DNA of 64,000 nucleotides. Source: Neobacillus sp. YX16 (lineage in GTDB: Bacteria; Bacillota; Bacilli; Bacillales; Cytobacillaceae). Of the stretch, positions 43,186 to 51,451 are shown one piece after another. Both the position numbers and the translations under genes were made by a program. The notes below the pieces were generated by a model. The model had not been told where the DNA came from and ran no database searches. It saw only the letters and a list, made by a program, of their open reading frames with translations. Numbering within the stretch: the stretch's first letter is position 1; the number at the start of each line of letters is the position of its first letter. The stretch covers positions 5,966,001 through 6,030,000 of the forward strand of contig NZ_CP126115.1 in assembly GCF_030123505.1 (NCBI RefSeq), read 5' to 3'.

Positions 43186-43211
43186 GTTTCATCGAGAAAG
43201 GAAACGGGTAT
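43186..43211 (+). promoter_or_regulatory. σB-type promoter of the 89-aa gene
   Basis: GTTTCA-N14-GGGTAT, 37 bases before the start codon and ten bases from the opposite promoter. Confidence 0.75.
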
Positions 43212-43248
43212 GTACAGAACAAGTCCAAATCTTAAGGAGGTTTTATTG

Positions 43249-43518
43249 ATGAGTAAAGTTGTAAGTATGAGCTCACTGGTAGCGGTAGGAATTGGGGCAT
43301 CAGCTGCAGTATGGCTATCAAACAAACCGAACAGGATTAAAGCTGAAAGTGTGTTAAGAGACTGGAAACGTAAGGTAAAACCGAATGTATATGCGAAATC
43401 AGAGCAGCTACCAATCGAAAAGGGCGGCAATCCGCACCCGAGGGATTTTGCCGATAACGAAATGGTGAGCGAAGGAGCACAGTATTCCGTTCAATTTTAC
43501 AATGAGAAAATCCAATAA
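43249..43518 (+). CDS. Small membrane-anchored stress protein, 'WLSNKPNR' type
   Basis: The 89-residue protein has one helix (about 7-24) followed by WLSNKPNRIKAESVL and a polar tail. AAGGAGG precedes the ATG; an earlier ATG lies inside the promoter. The motif WL-S/A-N/S-KPNR recurs in a 49-residue protein at 45544-45693, so they form a small paralogous family. Function unknown. Confidence 0.65.
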   Translation: MSKVVSMSSLVAVGIGASAAVWLSNKPNRIKAESVLRDWKRKVKPNVYAKSEQLPIEKGGNPHPRDFADNEMVSEGAQYSVQFYNEKIQ

Positions 43519-43528
43519 TAGAGCAGTG

Positions 43529-43558
43529 GTTGGGGTCCTAGGACCCCAACTCTTTTTT
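43529..43558 (+). terminator. Terminator of the 89-aa gene
   Basis: GTTGGGGTCC pairs with GGACCCCAAC on a two-base loop, followed by TCTTTTTT. Confidence 0.9.
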
Positions 43559-43592
43559 ATTTTCTCTTCGATTAACAATCCCTTTCAACATA

Positions 43593-43632
43593 AAAATGCC
43601 TTCCTTTCTCTCGAAAAGAAGACATTTTTTTT
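43593..43632 (-). terminator. Terminator of the DksA-like gene
   Basis: AAATGCCTTC and GAAGACATTT form an imperfect stem; the minus strand continues with TTTTT on its far side. Confidence 0.6.
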
Positions 43633-43644
43633 TACGAATAAATT

Positions 43645-44121
43645 TTATGACGATGAGTTTCCATGCACGCTTATCAGTTCATCCACGGTTTGAATCCGCT
43701 TATCTCCTCTTACATCTTCCTCCGGGGTTAAAAATGACGGATCCTCCGGAAGGCTAGCCATTTTCTCTTTCTCCTGCTCTTTTTGCGCTTCTACCGTTCG
43801 TTTGGCATACGGCAGGGCTTTAAGCCTTTCATAGGAAATGCGTTCTCCTGTATCGACACAAACGCCATAAGATCCTGTGTTAATCCGCTCCAAAGCCTCC
43901 TTCACTTCTTCGAGGAGATTGTTTGCTGTATCATGCAAAACACTTTGTCTTTCTCTTTCTTCTAATTGTGTGGCCGTATCCGCAAAATGATTATCATAGC
44001 TTGTTAATTCTCCGTAATCCTCGAACGACAAAGGCTGACTGGCTTCTACCATTTGAATCGTTTCTTCTTTAAGTTGTAATAATTTTTTCTTAAAATAGCT
44101 CAGCTCTTCTTTTGATAACAT
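43645..44121 (-). CDS. TraR/DksA-family protein (YteA type) lacking zinc ligands
   Basis: The 158-residue protein has the coiled-coil N-terminus and the degenerate finger YGVCVDTGERISYERLKALPYAKRTVEAQ. Only one Cys remains where the family normally has CxxC...CxxC or at least two, so zinc binding is unlikely. Such proteins in bacilli are stress or sporulation associated and may bind RNA polymerase. GGGAGGG precedes the ATG. Confidence 0.8.
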   Translation of the reverse strand: MLSKEELSYFKKKLLQLKEETIQMVEASQPLSFEDYGELTSYDNHFADTATQLEERERQSVLHDTANNLLEEVKEALERINTGSYGVCVDTGERISYERLKALPYAKRTVEAQKEQEKEKMASLPEDPSFLTPEEDVRGDKRIQTVDELISVHGNSSS

Positions 44122-44153
44122 TTCTTATCCCTCCCTTACTTCCTTCCTTTTAT

Positions 44154-44180
44154 CTACCCATTAATGTATAAGCTTGAAAC
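44154..44180 (-). promoter_or_regulatory. Weak σB-type promoter of the DksA-like gene
   Basis: GTTTCA-N15-GGGTAG on the minus strand; the spacer is one base longer than usual. Confidence 0.4.
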
Positions 44181-44231
44181 CTTGTAATCGATCCAGTTGT
44201 TCCTGCTCGTTACCACCCTAGTTGATTCCAT

Positions 44232-45383
44232 TCAAAAAATTGCATTATTGTATGACTTCGTTTCATCCTTGTTTTCCCCCTTGATTATTTTTTCTTCTAT
44301 TGATTTATCTTTTCTCAACTTCCATAACCGATAGGTATGATGAGCAATCACCTTTATGACCGCATACATAGGAACCGCTATGATTAACCCAAGAACCCCT
44401 CCTATACGTCCTGCTGCAAGTAATAAGGATATAATTGTGAGCGGATGGATCTCTAACTTTTTCCCCATCACCTGAGGTGAAATAATGTGTCCTTCAATCT
44501 GTTGGACGACAATCATGACAATGAGGACTTTTACCACCATAATCGGTGAATCAATAAACGCAATAATCATTGCAGGAGTAATCGCAAGGATTGGACCGAT
44601 AAACGGGATGACATTGGTAAACATTGCAAAAATCGCAATAAGAAGGGAGTAGTCAAGGTCAATAATCAAATAACCGATAAAGAGCATGATACCTATACAA
44701 AAACTAACAAGAATTTGGCCTTGGATATAAGAGCTGAGCGCTTCATCTAAATCTGCTATTATCTTTCGTCCATTTTTCTGCTGCTTGGCTGGCAATAAAC
44801 GAAGAATATGCTGAGGCGCCTTTTCGCCTTCTTTTAACATGTAATAGAGAATAAACGGAACAGTCGCAAAGACCGTTACAATACTTGCGACTACCCCGAT
44901 AATATTCATTAAATTTGTTCCAATAGTAGAGAGACTTGACGAAACCGACTTTTTAATCGCTTTGGAAGCCTTGTCTAAATCAACACTGTCATTTTCTTGT
45001 AAATGATTGATCCATTTACTCTGTTGCAGCTCAGTCAATTTGTCCGGTATGACCTCAATGATTTGAGGTGTGATATCAACGAAACTCTTCATTTGCTCTT
45101 TCAGAACGGGTCTGCCAAGAGAGATTAATAATGCGATTAAAAGACCGGATACTAAATAAATCAGCAGGATAGAAAGTATCTTTGGAATATTTCTCAACTG
45201 AAGATAATTCACCAGTGGGCGAAATAAGTAAAAGAGCACCCCGGCAAACAAGAAGGGGAAAAAGAGTGTTTGGACAAGTAAAAAGACAGGTCGGAAAATA
45301 AAATCAATTTTCATTGCTACAAAAATAATTAAAAAAATAAGCAAAAGACCGTAACCAAATCGAAATGCCTTCGTTTGTAGCAT
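44232..45383 (-). CDS. AI-2E family transporter (PerM/YdbI type)
   Basis: The 383-residue protein has about eight helices, the long extracytoplasmic segment near 95-150 and the family motifs IPFIGPILAITPA and IVVQQIEGHIISPQVMGKKLEIHPL. Members export varied solutes, including ions; AI-2 transport is shown for few. GGAG lies nine bases before the ATG chosen, and an ATG five codons earlier overlaps that site. Confidence 0.85.
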   Translation of the reverse strand: MLQTKAFRFGYGLLLIFLIIFVAMKIDFIFRPVFLLVQTLFFPFLFAGVLFYLFRPLVNYLQLRNIPKILSILLIYLVSGLLIALLISLGRPVLKEQMKSFVDITPQIIEVIPDKLTELQQSKWINHLQENDSVDLDKASKAIKKSVSSSLSTIGTNLMNIIGVVASIVTVFATVPFILYYMLKEGEKAPQHILRLLPAKQQKNGRKIIADLDEALSSYIQGQILVSFCIGIMLFIGYLIIDLDYSLLIAIFAMFTNVIPFIGPILAITPAMIIAFIDSPIMVVKVLIVMIVVQQIEGHIISPQVMGKKLEIHPLTIISLLLAAGRIGGVLGLIIAVPMYAVIKVIAHHTYRLWKLRKDKSIEEKIIKGENKDETKSYNNAIF

Positions 45384-45421
45384 GTTCCTCAACTCCATTC
45401 ATCAAAACCCTTTATGAATAC

Positions 45422-45447
45422 ATACCCGTTCCTTAATGAAGCTAATC
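45422..45447 (-). promoter_or_regulatory. σB-like promoter of the AI-2E transporter gene
   Basis: GATTAG-N14-GGGTAT on the minus strand, 39 bases before the start; the -35 is imperfect. Confidence 0.45.
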
Positions 45448-45486
45448 CCACATTTTTGGAGATTTACAAAAATAGTTGATAACACA

Positions 45487-45518
45487 AAAAGACATGCGAA
45501 GCACCGCACGTCTTTTGA
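45487..45518 (-). terminator. Terminator of the 49-aa gene
   Basis: AAAAGAC.TGCG and CGCA.GTCTTTT form a bulged stem, with TTTTGTG following on the minus strand. Confidence 0.6.
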
Positions 45519-45543
45519 TTTCCTCATTTCTATTAGGAAATGT

Positions 45544-45693
45544 TTATTTCTTATCAAGCGTAGGTGTAATGTTCAATTTTCCGAGTATATTTTTCACCTT
45601 CATTCTGTTGGGTTTAGAGGCTAACCACTTTGCGATCGATACTCCCATTCCCAAAAACGTTAAAATTCCTTTCATCGATAAAACTCGTTTCAT
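45544..45693 (-). CDS. Small membrane protein, 49 aa, 'WLASKPNR' type
   Basis: MKRVLSMKGILTFLGMGV is followed by SIAKWLASKPNRMKVKNILGKL. AAAGGAGGTG precedes the ATG. It shares helix and KPNR motif with the 89-residue protein at 43249-43518. No clear σB promoter was found in front of it. Function unknown. Confidence 0.6.
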   Translation of the reverse strand: MKRVLSMKGILTFLGMGVSIAKWLASKPNRMKVKNILGKLNITPTLDKK

Positions 45694-45848
45694 ATAAACA
45701 CCTCCTTTAAATCCCATAACTTGTAACCCTTGTTTATGTTGTACCACCTAATGACCATTCTAAAACACCTTTTTCTCCGTTTAATAGTTTTGAAATACTC
45801 GTAAACTATTGAAATATCTATTAAATAGGTTATTTTTCTTTCGAAAAG

Positions 45849-45873
45849 GTTTAAGACAACATATATCGGGTAT
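45849..45873 (+). promoter_or_regulatory. σB-type promoter of the TrkA-C protein gene
   Basis: GTTTAA-N13-GGGTAT, a consensus match, 110 bases before the start; the leader contains a GGGGTGCTTGCAGCCCC hairpin. Confidence 0.75.
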
Positions 45874-45982
45874 TTAACTAGTAAGTCACACGAACTGTTC
45901 GTTTATTTAGTAGAAAATCCAGTGATAAAAAGGTTGGGGTGCTTGCAGCCCCAGCCAATTTTTGGATTCAGAGGTGAAAAAA

Positions 45983-46708
45983 ATGAATCTATTCTTTCTA
46001 CTCGTCTATTTCATCATCATTACTGCTGTCATCGAAATTTTTGTGATTCTCTTTCGGCTAACAGACCTCAAATTGGAGATTTCGAGGTTTCAGGTCATTT
46101 CATTGATGACAGGTACAGGTTTTACGACTGGAGAGTCTGAGCTGATTTTAGGTCACCCGGTTCGCAGGAAACTAGCCACTTTTCTAATCCTATTTGGGGC
46201 CTTCTCACTTGCTGTTATCATTTCATCGATTAGTAATATTTTATCAGAGGATCTTCGAACGAAAGATATTTTCTATGCGGCAGGCGGTGTTCTGCTTGCT
46301 TTTGCCATTTTAAAGCTAAAGAGTGTACAAACTAAATTATCCAAGTTATTTAAGCAAGACATGAAACAGAATATTGAACTTGGTGATCTGCCAATAAGGG
46401 ATATCTTTATGTCAGAAAAACAAGACAAGCTGCTAAATCTTCATATCTATAAAGAATCTTCTCTCTTTCAAAAACAGATCAATCAAGTGATTCATGATCA
46501 TGACCAGTTAGAGTTTGTTGTATTGTTTATCAAAAGAGGCGAATTAAAACTCAGAAGAAATATCTATCACACAAAAATACACGAAGGTGATCAGATTCTG
46601 TTATTCGGAGAAAAAAACGTCATTTCCAAGCTATTTAAAAATGACATTAAAATCATGGAGGAAAAACTTAAGAATACCCAACATACGCCGGTTAGCGAGT
46701 ACCAATAA
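45983..46708 (+). CDS. Membrane protein with C-terminal TrkA-C (RCK-C) domain
   Basis: The 241-residue protein has about three N-terminal helices with FQVISLMTGTGFTTGESELIL and a C-terminal TrkA-C domain (about 155-230) ending in EGDQILLFGEKNVISKLF. TrkA-C domains bind small ligands such as cyclic di-AMP and gate K+ transport; here the membrane part is not a normal channel. AGAGGTG lies seven bases before the ATG. Confidence 0.75.
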   Translation: MNLFFLLVYFIIITAVIEIFVILFRLTDLKLEISRFQVISLMTGTGFTTGESELILGHPVRRKLATFLILFGAFSLAVIISSISNILSEDLRTKDIFYAAGGVLLAFAILKLKSVQTKLSKLFKQDMKQNIELGDLPIRDIFMSEKQDKLLNLHIYKESSLFQKQINQVIHDHDQLEFVVLFIKRGELKLRRNIYHTKIHEGDQILLFGEKNVISKLFKNDIKIMEEKLKNTQHTPVSEYQ

Positions 46709-46756
46709 TCACCATAAGGGCAGGTTCGACTCAATCCCAAATCACTCCTCATACTG

Positions 46757-46802
46757 ACATAAAAAGGCACACGCTATATAAAATGACGTGTGCCTTCCTT
46801 TG
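46757..46802. terminator. Bidirectional terminator
   Basis: AAGGCACACG and CGTGTGCCTT enclose 13 bases between convergent genes, with A- and T-rich flanks. Confidence 0.8.
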
Positions 46803-46815
46803 TTTTTCCATTTGC

Positions 46816-48117
46816 TTAGCTAACAATTTTCTTTACATCTAAATACAAAATATGGTAACCAACAGCCTCACGGACTTTGAACAGGTATCCATCGAATTTA
46901 GCCTCTGTCCCAATAGCAACGTCAAAGTTTTGTGTAAGAAACCAGCCACCGATTGTATCGATTCTTTCACCGGTTATGTTTATACCGAGTAAACTGTTAA
47001 CATCCTCAATTAAAACTTTTCCATCCAGTAAATAATGATTTTCCTTTACCTTTTGAATCTTTGCGACTTCATCGGTATCAAATTCATCCCTTACCTCACC
47101 AACAATTTCCTCAATAATATCCTCAACTGTCACTAACCCTGATGTTCCACCGTATTCATCGACAAGGATGGCCATTTGAGTACGTTCTTTTTGCATTCTC
47201 ACCAATAAGTCATGGATGGGGATGGTTTCAATTGCTTTAATCACAGGTTTAATGAAGGGTCTTAGACTCACTTCTTCCTTATGATTTTTATTCATTATTT
47301 GGGCCGTTACAATCACTTTAACGTTAAGAATCCCTATAATGTTGTCTTTGTCACCCTCAATGACAGGATACCGAGAATAATTTTCCGTTCTTACCCTGTT
47401 TAAAAACACATCAATGGTATCGTTAATCGTTAGCGTGCTCATCTCCGTCCGCGGGACCATTATTTCTTTTGCGATTCTCTCATCAAATTCAAAAATATTG
47501 TTCACATAGGTTAATTCATTTTGATTGATTTCACCCCTTTTATAGCTTTCCGACAAAAGCAAACGAAGCTCTTCTTCCGAATGAGCTAATTCCTGTTCCG
47601 ATTCTGGCTTTAAGCCAAAGATTCCGACCAGCAGCCTGGCAGAACCGTTTAGTGCCCAAATAAATGGCCGCATTACTTTGGTAAACCCAATGATGGGAGC
47701 AGCTAACAGAAGTGCTACCTCCTCGGCTTTATGAATGGCAACAGTCTTAGGAGCTAGTTCCCCCACTACGACATGCAGAAACGTAACGGAGGCAAAGGCA
47801 AGGATAAAAGATATAATATGTGCGATGTATTCATTCATATTTAATGCCGAAAACAAGGGGTGAATTAGTTTTTCCACCGTAGGCTCTCCCAACCACCCAA
47901 GTCCGAGTGCTGTAACCGTTATCCCCAGCTGACAGGCTGATAGGTATTCATCTAAATGGTTTACCACCTTTTTAGCCGATACCGCACCCTTTTTTCCTTC
48001 CGAAATCAATTGATCAATTCTAGATGGACGTACTTTTACAATCGCAAATTCTATCGCTACAAAAAAACCCGTTAGTGCGATTAATAGGGCAATTAATAGT
48101 AGATTCAATATGATCAT
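46816..48117 (-). CDS. CNNM/CBS/CorC-domain membrane protein (hemolysin family)
   Basis: The 433-residue protein has an N-terminal CNNM domain with about four helices (1-190), a CBS pair (about 205-335: VPRTEMSTLTIND, YPVIEGDKDNIIGILNVK, ILVDEYGGTSGLVTVEDIIEEIVGE) and a C-terminal CorC_HlyC domain. Relatives export Mg2+ or protect against metal stress; 'hemolysin' is a historical name. GGGAGGAAGG precedes the ATG. Confidence 0.88.
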   Translation of the reverse strand: MIILNLLLIALLIALTGFFVAIEFAIVKVRPSRIDQLISEGKKGAVSAKKVVNHLDEYLSACQLGITVTALGLGWLGEPTVEKLIHPLFSALNMNEYIAHIISFILAFASVTFLHVVVGELAPKTVAIHKAEEVALLLAAPIIGFTKVMRPFIWALNGSARLLVGIFGLKPESEQELAHSEEELRLLLSESYKRGEINQNELTYVNNIFEFDERIAKEIMVPRTEMSTLTINDTIDVFLNRVRTENYSRYPVIEGDKDNIIGILNVKVIVTAQIMNKNHKEEVSLRPFIKPVIKAIETIPIHDLLVRMQKERTQMAILVDEYGGTSGLVTVEDIIEEIVGEVRDEFDTDEVAKIQKVKENHYLLDGKVLIEDVNSLLGINITGERIDTIGGWFLTQNFDVAIGTEAKFDGYLFKVREAVGYHILYLDVKKIVS

Positions 48118-48142
48118 TAAGCAGCCTTCCTCCCTTCTTATA

Positions 48143-48182
48143 AAAATAACAATCCGAAATCATGTAGATCCGGATTGTTATC
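48143..48182 (-). terminator. Terminator of the MscS-like gene
   Basis: ATAACAATCCG and CGGATTGTTAT pair over 11 bp, with TTTTTATAAG on the minus strand. Confidence 0.8.
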
Positions 48183-48207
48183 GTTTCGTTTAGCTTTAAC
48201 GAATCTA

Positions 48208-49713
48208 TTATTCTATTATTTTATTATCGATTTTATGGTCTAGCTTACGCAGATACTTGGAAGCAAAATCCTTTCCTCCAAGACCGAATGCAAGTCCAAA
48301 AGCTAACGCTAATCCACCTAATAGAAGGATAAATGCAGCATTGACGATGGAATGCGCAACACCCAGTTGATCCAATGCCATAAAGATAGTTATCGTAAAA
48401 ATGGCATATTTCGCAACAGCGGCGAGAGTTCTAGAATAGCTGTTCTTAAGGATATTTTGTAAAATGCGCTGTACTAAGTTACCTAGATATAAACCAATTC
48501 CTAAGATAATTAGGGCCGCAAACAACATTGGTAGATACGAAATCACACCAGTTCCAAGAACGACAAGGAACTCCAATTGGACAATTTGTAAGGCTTCAAC
48601 CGTAAATAATAAAATAACAACAATTTTGGCTAGCAATCCAATGATTTGAGAAAGTGTGTAGGTGGATTGCTCTGTTTTAAGTGAACCAAGACCCATGTGG
48701 ATAAAGATATTATCAACCTTTAAACGCCATAGCATTTGTGTAACGATTTTCTCCACCCATTTACCAAGCCATATCCCTACTAATATTAGAATTACGGCGA
48801 CCGCAATGTTTGGTATAACCGATACGACATCTTGGAGCATACCAATTGCTGGATCCGAAATGCCTTTTAATTCAAGTTTTTCTAAGGCTGTAATAATGGT
48901 AGGTATTAAGATTAAAATAAACGCGATATTTCCGATAATACTTGAAAGACTTGTCGTATCCGTCGTTTTTACAATACCTATACGTTGACCAAGCTTTTCC
49001 GTACCAATACTGTTTAAGAAGTTTGTTAGAATATCTCGGACTATTTTTGCAATCAGCCAGCCTACAAACACAATAAGAGCGGCCGCAAATAGCTTAGGTA
49101 TGAAGGCAAGTAAGGTTGAAAGCGTATCTGCAAATGGTTCTGAAACTCCTTCAATCTGCAGGGCTCCTAATACTCCAGGCAGGAAAAGTAAAATTACAAA
49201 ATAGAAGAGTGCCGTTGCGATACCGTTAACCTTGTTTACCGCTTCACTTTGACTTATCGCAATCTTCCATTTTACTAAGTGGCGTTCTAAATGAACCAGA
49301 GCCGCTCCCTTTTTAAAGAGCATACGTAGCAGCGAGGCAACACCCCATGCAAAAAGTAAAATAAGGGCAGCTTTTAAAAAGTTTGGAATCGCTGCTGTAA
49401 TCATCGTCAGCATTTCTACAAGCGGCGTCGCAATAAAGCTTAAGTTAAGCATATTGAAAAAGATAATCCACACCACTACCAATAAGATATAATAAACAAT
49501 TTTTCCGATAATGATTTCAGAAGAATATTTCTTTGTTCCAACGTTTGCAAAGAGCTTATCATCAAATCTCGTCCTCTTTAATACGGCCTCGACACTTTTC
49601 CCAATGCTTTTGGCAATCAGCCAGCCCACCAATAAGACTAAAAGGGCAAATAATAGGTTGGGAAGCTGATAAAAGTACGAGGTCCATCCCGTCATCATTT
49701 CGTTTATATGCAT
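48208..49713 (-). CDS. MscS-like/CmpX-type membrane protein with repeated TM helix motifs
   Basis: The 501-residue protein repeats a 'conserved TM helix' motif at least four times: LLVLLVGWLIAKSIGKSVEAVL, LIVFVGWLIAKIVRDIL, VILILVGIWLGKWVEKIV and LIILGIGLYLGNLVQRIL. Such proteins belong to the mechanosensitive-channel-like group and are thought to sense membrane tension or osmotic change. AAAGGAGATTG precedes the ATG. It follows a small lipoprotein gene by 76 bases and is probably in its σB transcript. Confidence 0.8.
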   Translation of the reverse strand: MHINEMMTGWTSYFYQLPNLLFALLVLLVGWLIAKSIGKSVEAVLKRTRFDDKLFANVGTKKYSSEIIIGKIVYYILLVVVWIIFFNMLNLSFIATPLVEMLTMITAAIPNFLKAALILLFAWGVASLLRMLFKKGAALVHLERHLVKWKIAISQSEAVNKVNGIATALFYFVILLFLPGVLGALQIEGVSEPFADTLSTLLAFIPKLFAAALIVFVGWLIAKIVRDILTNFLNSIGTEKLGQRIGIVKTTDTTSLSSIIGNIAFILILIPTIITALEKLELKGISDPAIGMLQDVVSVIPNIAVAVILILVGIWLGKWVEKIVTQMLWRLKVDNIFIHMGLGSLKTEQSTYTLSQIIGLLAKIVVILLFTVEALQIVQLEFLVVLGTGVISYLPMLFAALIILGIGLYLGNLVQRILQNILKNSYSRTLAAVAKYAIFTITIFMALDQLGVAHSIVNAAFILLLGGLALAFGLAFGLGGKDFASKYLRKLDHKIDNKIIE

Positions 49714-49789
49714 TCTACCAATCTCCTTTTCTACTTTTTAATAAGATAAGAGTAAGAAGTTCCTCTTCCCTTTCCTATCTCCGCAGCAT

Positions 49790-49951
49790 TTAGTTTGTTT
49801 CCGGATTTTTATTCTCTAACTCATCCTTTTGTTCTCCGTCAGTAATTCCATTATCCTGGTCCACTCCATCTCCACAGCCAGTCAGAGCACCAAATGTTAA
49901 TCCAAAAACAAGACCTGTCATGATTAATTTCCTTTTCCACGTTTTATCCAT
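49790..49951 (-). CDS. Small lipoprotein, 53 aa, 'GCGDGVDQDNG' type
   Basis: A basic start and hydrophobic stretch end in the lipobox LTGC (Cys 27). The mature 27 residues begin GDGVDQDNGITDGEQ and end acidic. AAAGGAGG precedes the ATG. The divergent 82-residue lipoprotein has nearly the same segment around the lipobox, so these are duplicated genes. Confidence 0.75.
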   Translation of the reverse strand: MDKTWKRKLIMTGLVFGLTFGALTGCGDGVDQDNGITDGEQKDELENKNPETN

Positions 49952-49985
49952 TTTTATTTCCTCCTTTAATTTGTCTAGTATGCTT

Positions 49986-50011
49986 TTACCCTTTTAGTAA
50001 GTGAGCTAAAC
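49986..50011 (-). promoter_or_regulatory. σB-type promoter of the 53-aa lipoprotein gene
   Basis: GTTTAG-N14-GGGTAA on the minus strand, 34 bases before the start. Confidence 0.65.
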
Positions 50012-50104
50012 AAAAAACGATCAATTTCTATCAGCTTAATGTTTTTTAAAAAAAAATATTATATAGGAAGAAAACCGTTTTCCAGCCATTTTCTACTAAA
50101 AAAA

Positions 50105-50129
50105 GTTTCAGATCTTTTTTAACGGGAAT
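50105..50129 (+). promoter_or_regulatory. σB-type promoter of the lipoprotein-csbD unit
   Basis: GTTTCA-N13-GGGAAT, 45 bases before the start; one mismatch in -10. Confidence 0.55.
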
Positions 50130-50174
50130 ATAAAAAGGGCAGAACAAAACACGACGAAGGGAGCTAAAGAGGCT

Positions 50175-50423
50175 ATGAAGAAAAGTTTACTAGTTAGTGG
50201 ATTGGCTGTTTCACTTACCTTTGCCGGATTAACGGGATGCGGCGATGGGGTTGACCAAGATAACGGGGTCAGTGATGGACAACAGAATGATGCGGTAGAT
50301 ACAGATACAAAGCAAAAAGCCGATGATACCATCAATAATGTAAAAACAGAATTAAAACAGGCACAAAAAAACTTAGAGAAGAAAATTGACGATAACGGTG
50401 TAAGTGATGGTGTTAATCAGTAA
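50175..50423 (+). CDS. Small lipoprotein, 82 aa, 'GCGDGVDQDNG' type
   Basis: The signal MKKSLLVSGLAVSLTFAGL ends in LTGC (Cys 22). The mature part starts GDGVDQDNGVSDGQQ, then has a helical Lys/Gln-rich segment and a second DDNGVSDGVNQ at the end, so the motif is repeated inside the protein. The ribosome binding site is only moderate. CsbD follows 57 bases later. Confidence 0.75.
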   Translation: MKKSLLVSGLAVSLTFAGLTGCGDGVDQDNGVSDGQQNDAVDTDTKQKADDTINNVKTELKQAQKNLEKKIDDNGVSDGVNQ

Positions 50424-50480
50424 CTCACGGCAGTAGAACTACGCCCAGTAATTTAATAAATACAAGGAGGCTGAAACAAA

Positions 50481-50651
50481 ATGAATAAAGATAAAGTGAA
50501 TGGATATGTAGATACCGTTAAAGGAAAGGCAAAGGAGCAATGGGGTAAATTGACCGATGATCGTTCAACGGAAACCGAAGGTAAAGTCGATCAAGCTAAA
50601 GGTAAATTAGAAGAAGGCGTTGGGAAAGTAAAGGATAAATTATCAAGATAG
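50481..50651 (+). CDS. CsbD-family stress protein
   Basis: The 56-residue protein reads DTVKGKAKEQWGKLTDD and EGKVDQAKGKLEEGVGKVKDKL, the two-helix CsbD pattern. CsbD is a σB-controlled protein of unknown mechanism. AAGGAGG lies ten bases before the ATG. It probably shares the lipoprotein's σB transcript. Confidence 0.9.
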   Translation: MNKDKVNGYVDTVKGKAKEQWGKLTDDRSTETEGKVDQAKGKLEEGVGKVKDKLSR

Positions 50652-50716
50652 CCATTGGGTAAAACTATCTATCAAACTGTGAATCTTTCGAAGCGAATAA
50701 AAGAGGAGGAATTGAA

Positions 50717-51319
50717 ATGGACAAGGTTGAAAAGAATGTTGTAGGTGTTTATGATACAGAACAAGAAGCGATTGTAGCGATAGAGGAGCTTGTCAAACAA
50801 GGATACGACAAACAGGATATCTGTGTCATTGGTAAAGACCTTAAAGATGTGAATCATATTGCGGACGAAACTGGTACGGTAGTGGAAGAAAAGGCTGCTA
50901 CAGGTGCCTTAACAGGTGGAACACTCGGCGGGATAACAGGTTTATTAGTAGGAGTAGGTGCTCTGGCAATCCCAGGAGTCGGCCCCATTATCGCCGCAGG
51001 TCCCATTGCTTCAAGTATAATTGGAACCATAGCAGGTGCAGGTTTAGGCGGATTAACGGGAGCACTCATTGGAATGGGAATTCCTGACGATGAAGCCGAA
51101 TACTATGGGAACTCTGTTAAAGAAGGAAAAATATTAGTTTTAACCAAGAATAGAATGAATAATCATATGGATGACAGGAATTCATTAGCGGCAGCAAACA
51201 ATAGCTCGATGGCACAGGATTGGGATGAAGTGAAGAAGCTTGGAAACGAAATGAAGAATAGTGATTCTAAGGATGAACTGCAGGAAAAAGGACAAATACC
51301 TGACCCGATTCAAAAATAG
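50717..51319 (+). CDS. General stress protein: YflT-like domain plus glycine-zipper membrane segment
   Basis: The 200-residue protein starts with a YflT-type domain (VVGVYDTEQEAIVAIEELVKQGYDKQDICVIGKD), then a Gly/Ala-rich hydrophobic zone (about 60-125: GALTGGTLGGITGLLVG, GTIAGAGLGGLTGALIG), and a polar tail with EKGQIPDPIQK. The middle resembles glycine zippers that insert into membranes. AGAGGAGG precedes the ATG. Confidence 0.8.
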   Translation: MDKVEKNVVGVYDTEQEAIVAIEELVKQGYDKQDICVIGKDLKDVNHIADETGTVVEEKAATGALTGGTLGGITGLLVGVGALAIPGVGPIIAAGPIASSIIGTIAGAGLGGLTGALIGMGIPDDEAEYYGNSVKEGKILVLTKNRMNNHMDDRNSLAAANNSSMAQDWDEVKKLGNEMKNSDSKDELQEKGQIPDPIQK

Positions 51320-51326
51320 CCACACA

Positions 51327-51361
51327 AAAAAAACGGTCCCTTCAAAGGACCGTTTTTCTTG
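51327..51361 (+). terminator. Terminator of the general stress gene
   Basis: AACGGTCC and GGACCGTT around CTTCAAA, with eight A before and TTTTTCTT after, so it may work in both directions. Confidence 0.85.
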
Positions 51362-51390
51362 TTAAGAAGAGGCCCCCACGCCTCTTCTTT
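51362..51390 (-). terminator. Probable end of the nuo operon
   Basis: AAGAGGC and GCCTCTT pair over CCCCAC about 65 bases after the nuoN stop; the following T stretch is weak on the minus strand. Confidence 0.45.
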
Positions 51391-51451
51391 CGCATTATAT
51401 GGTTACCCCTTTATTCGACCTAGACCGGGTTCTTCCCCCAAAGTTGCCGGT

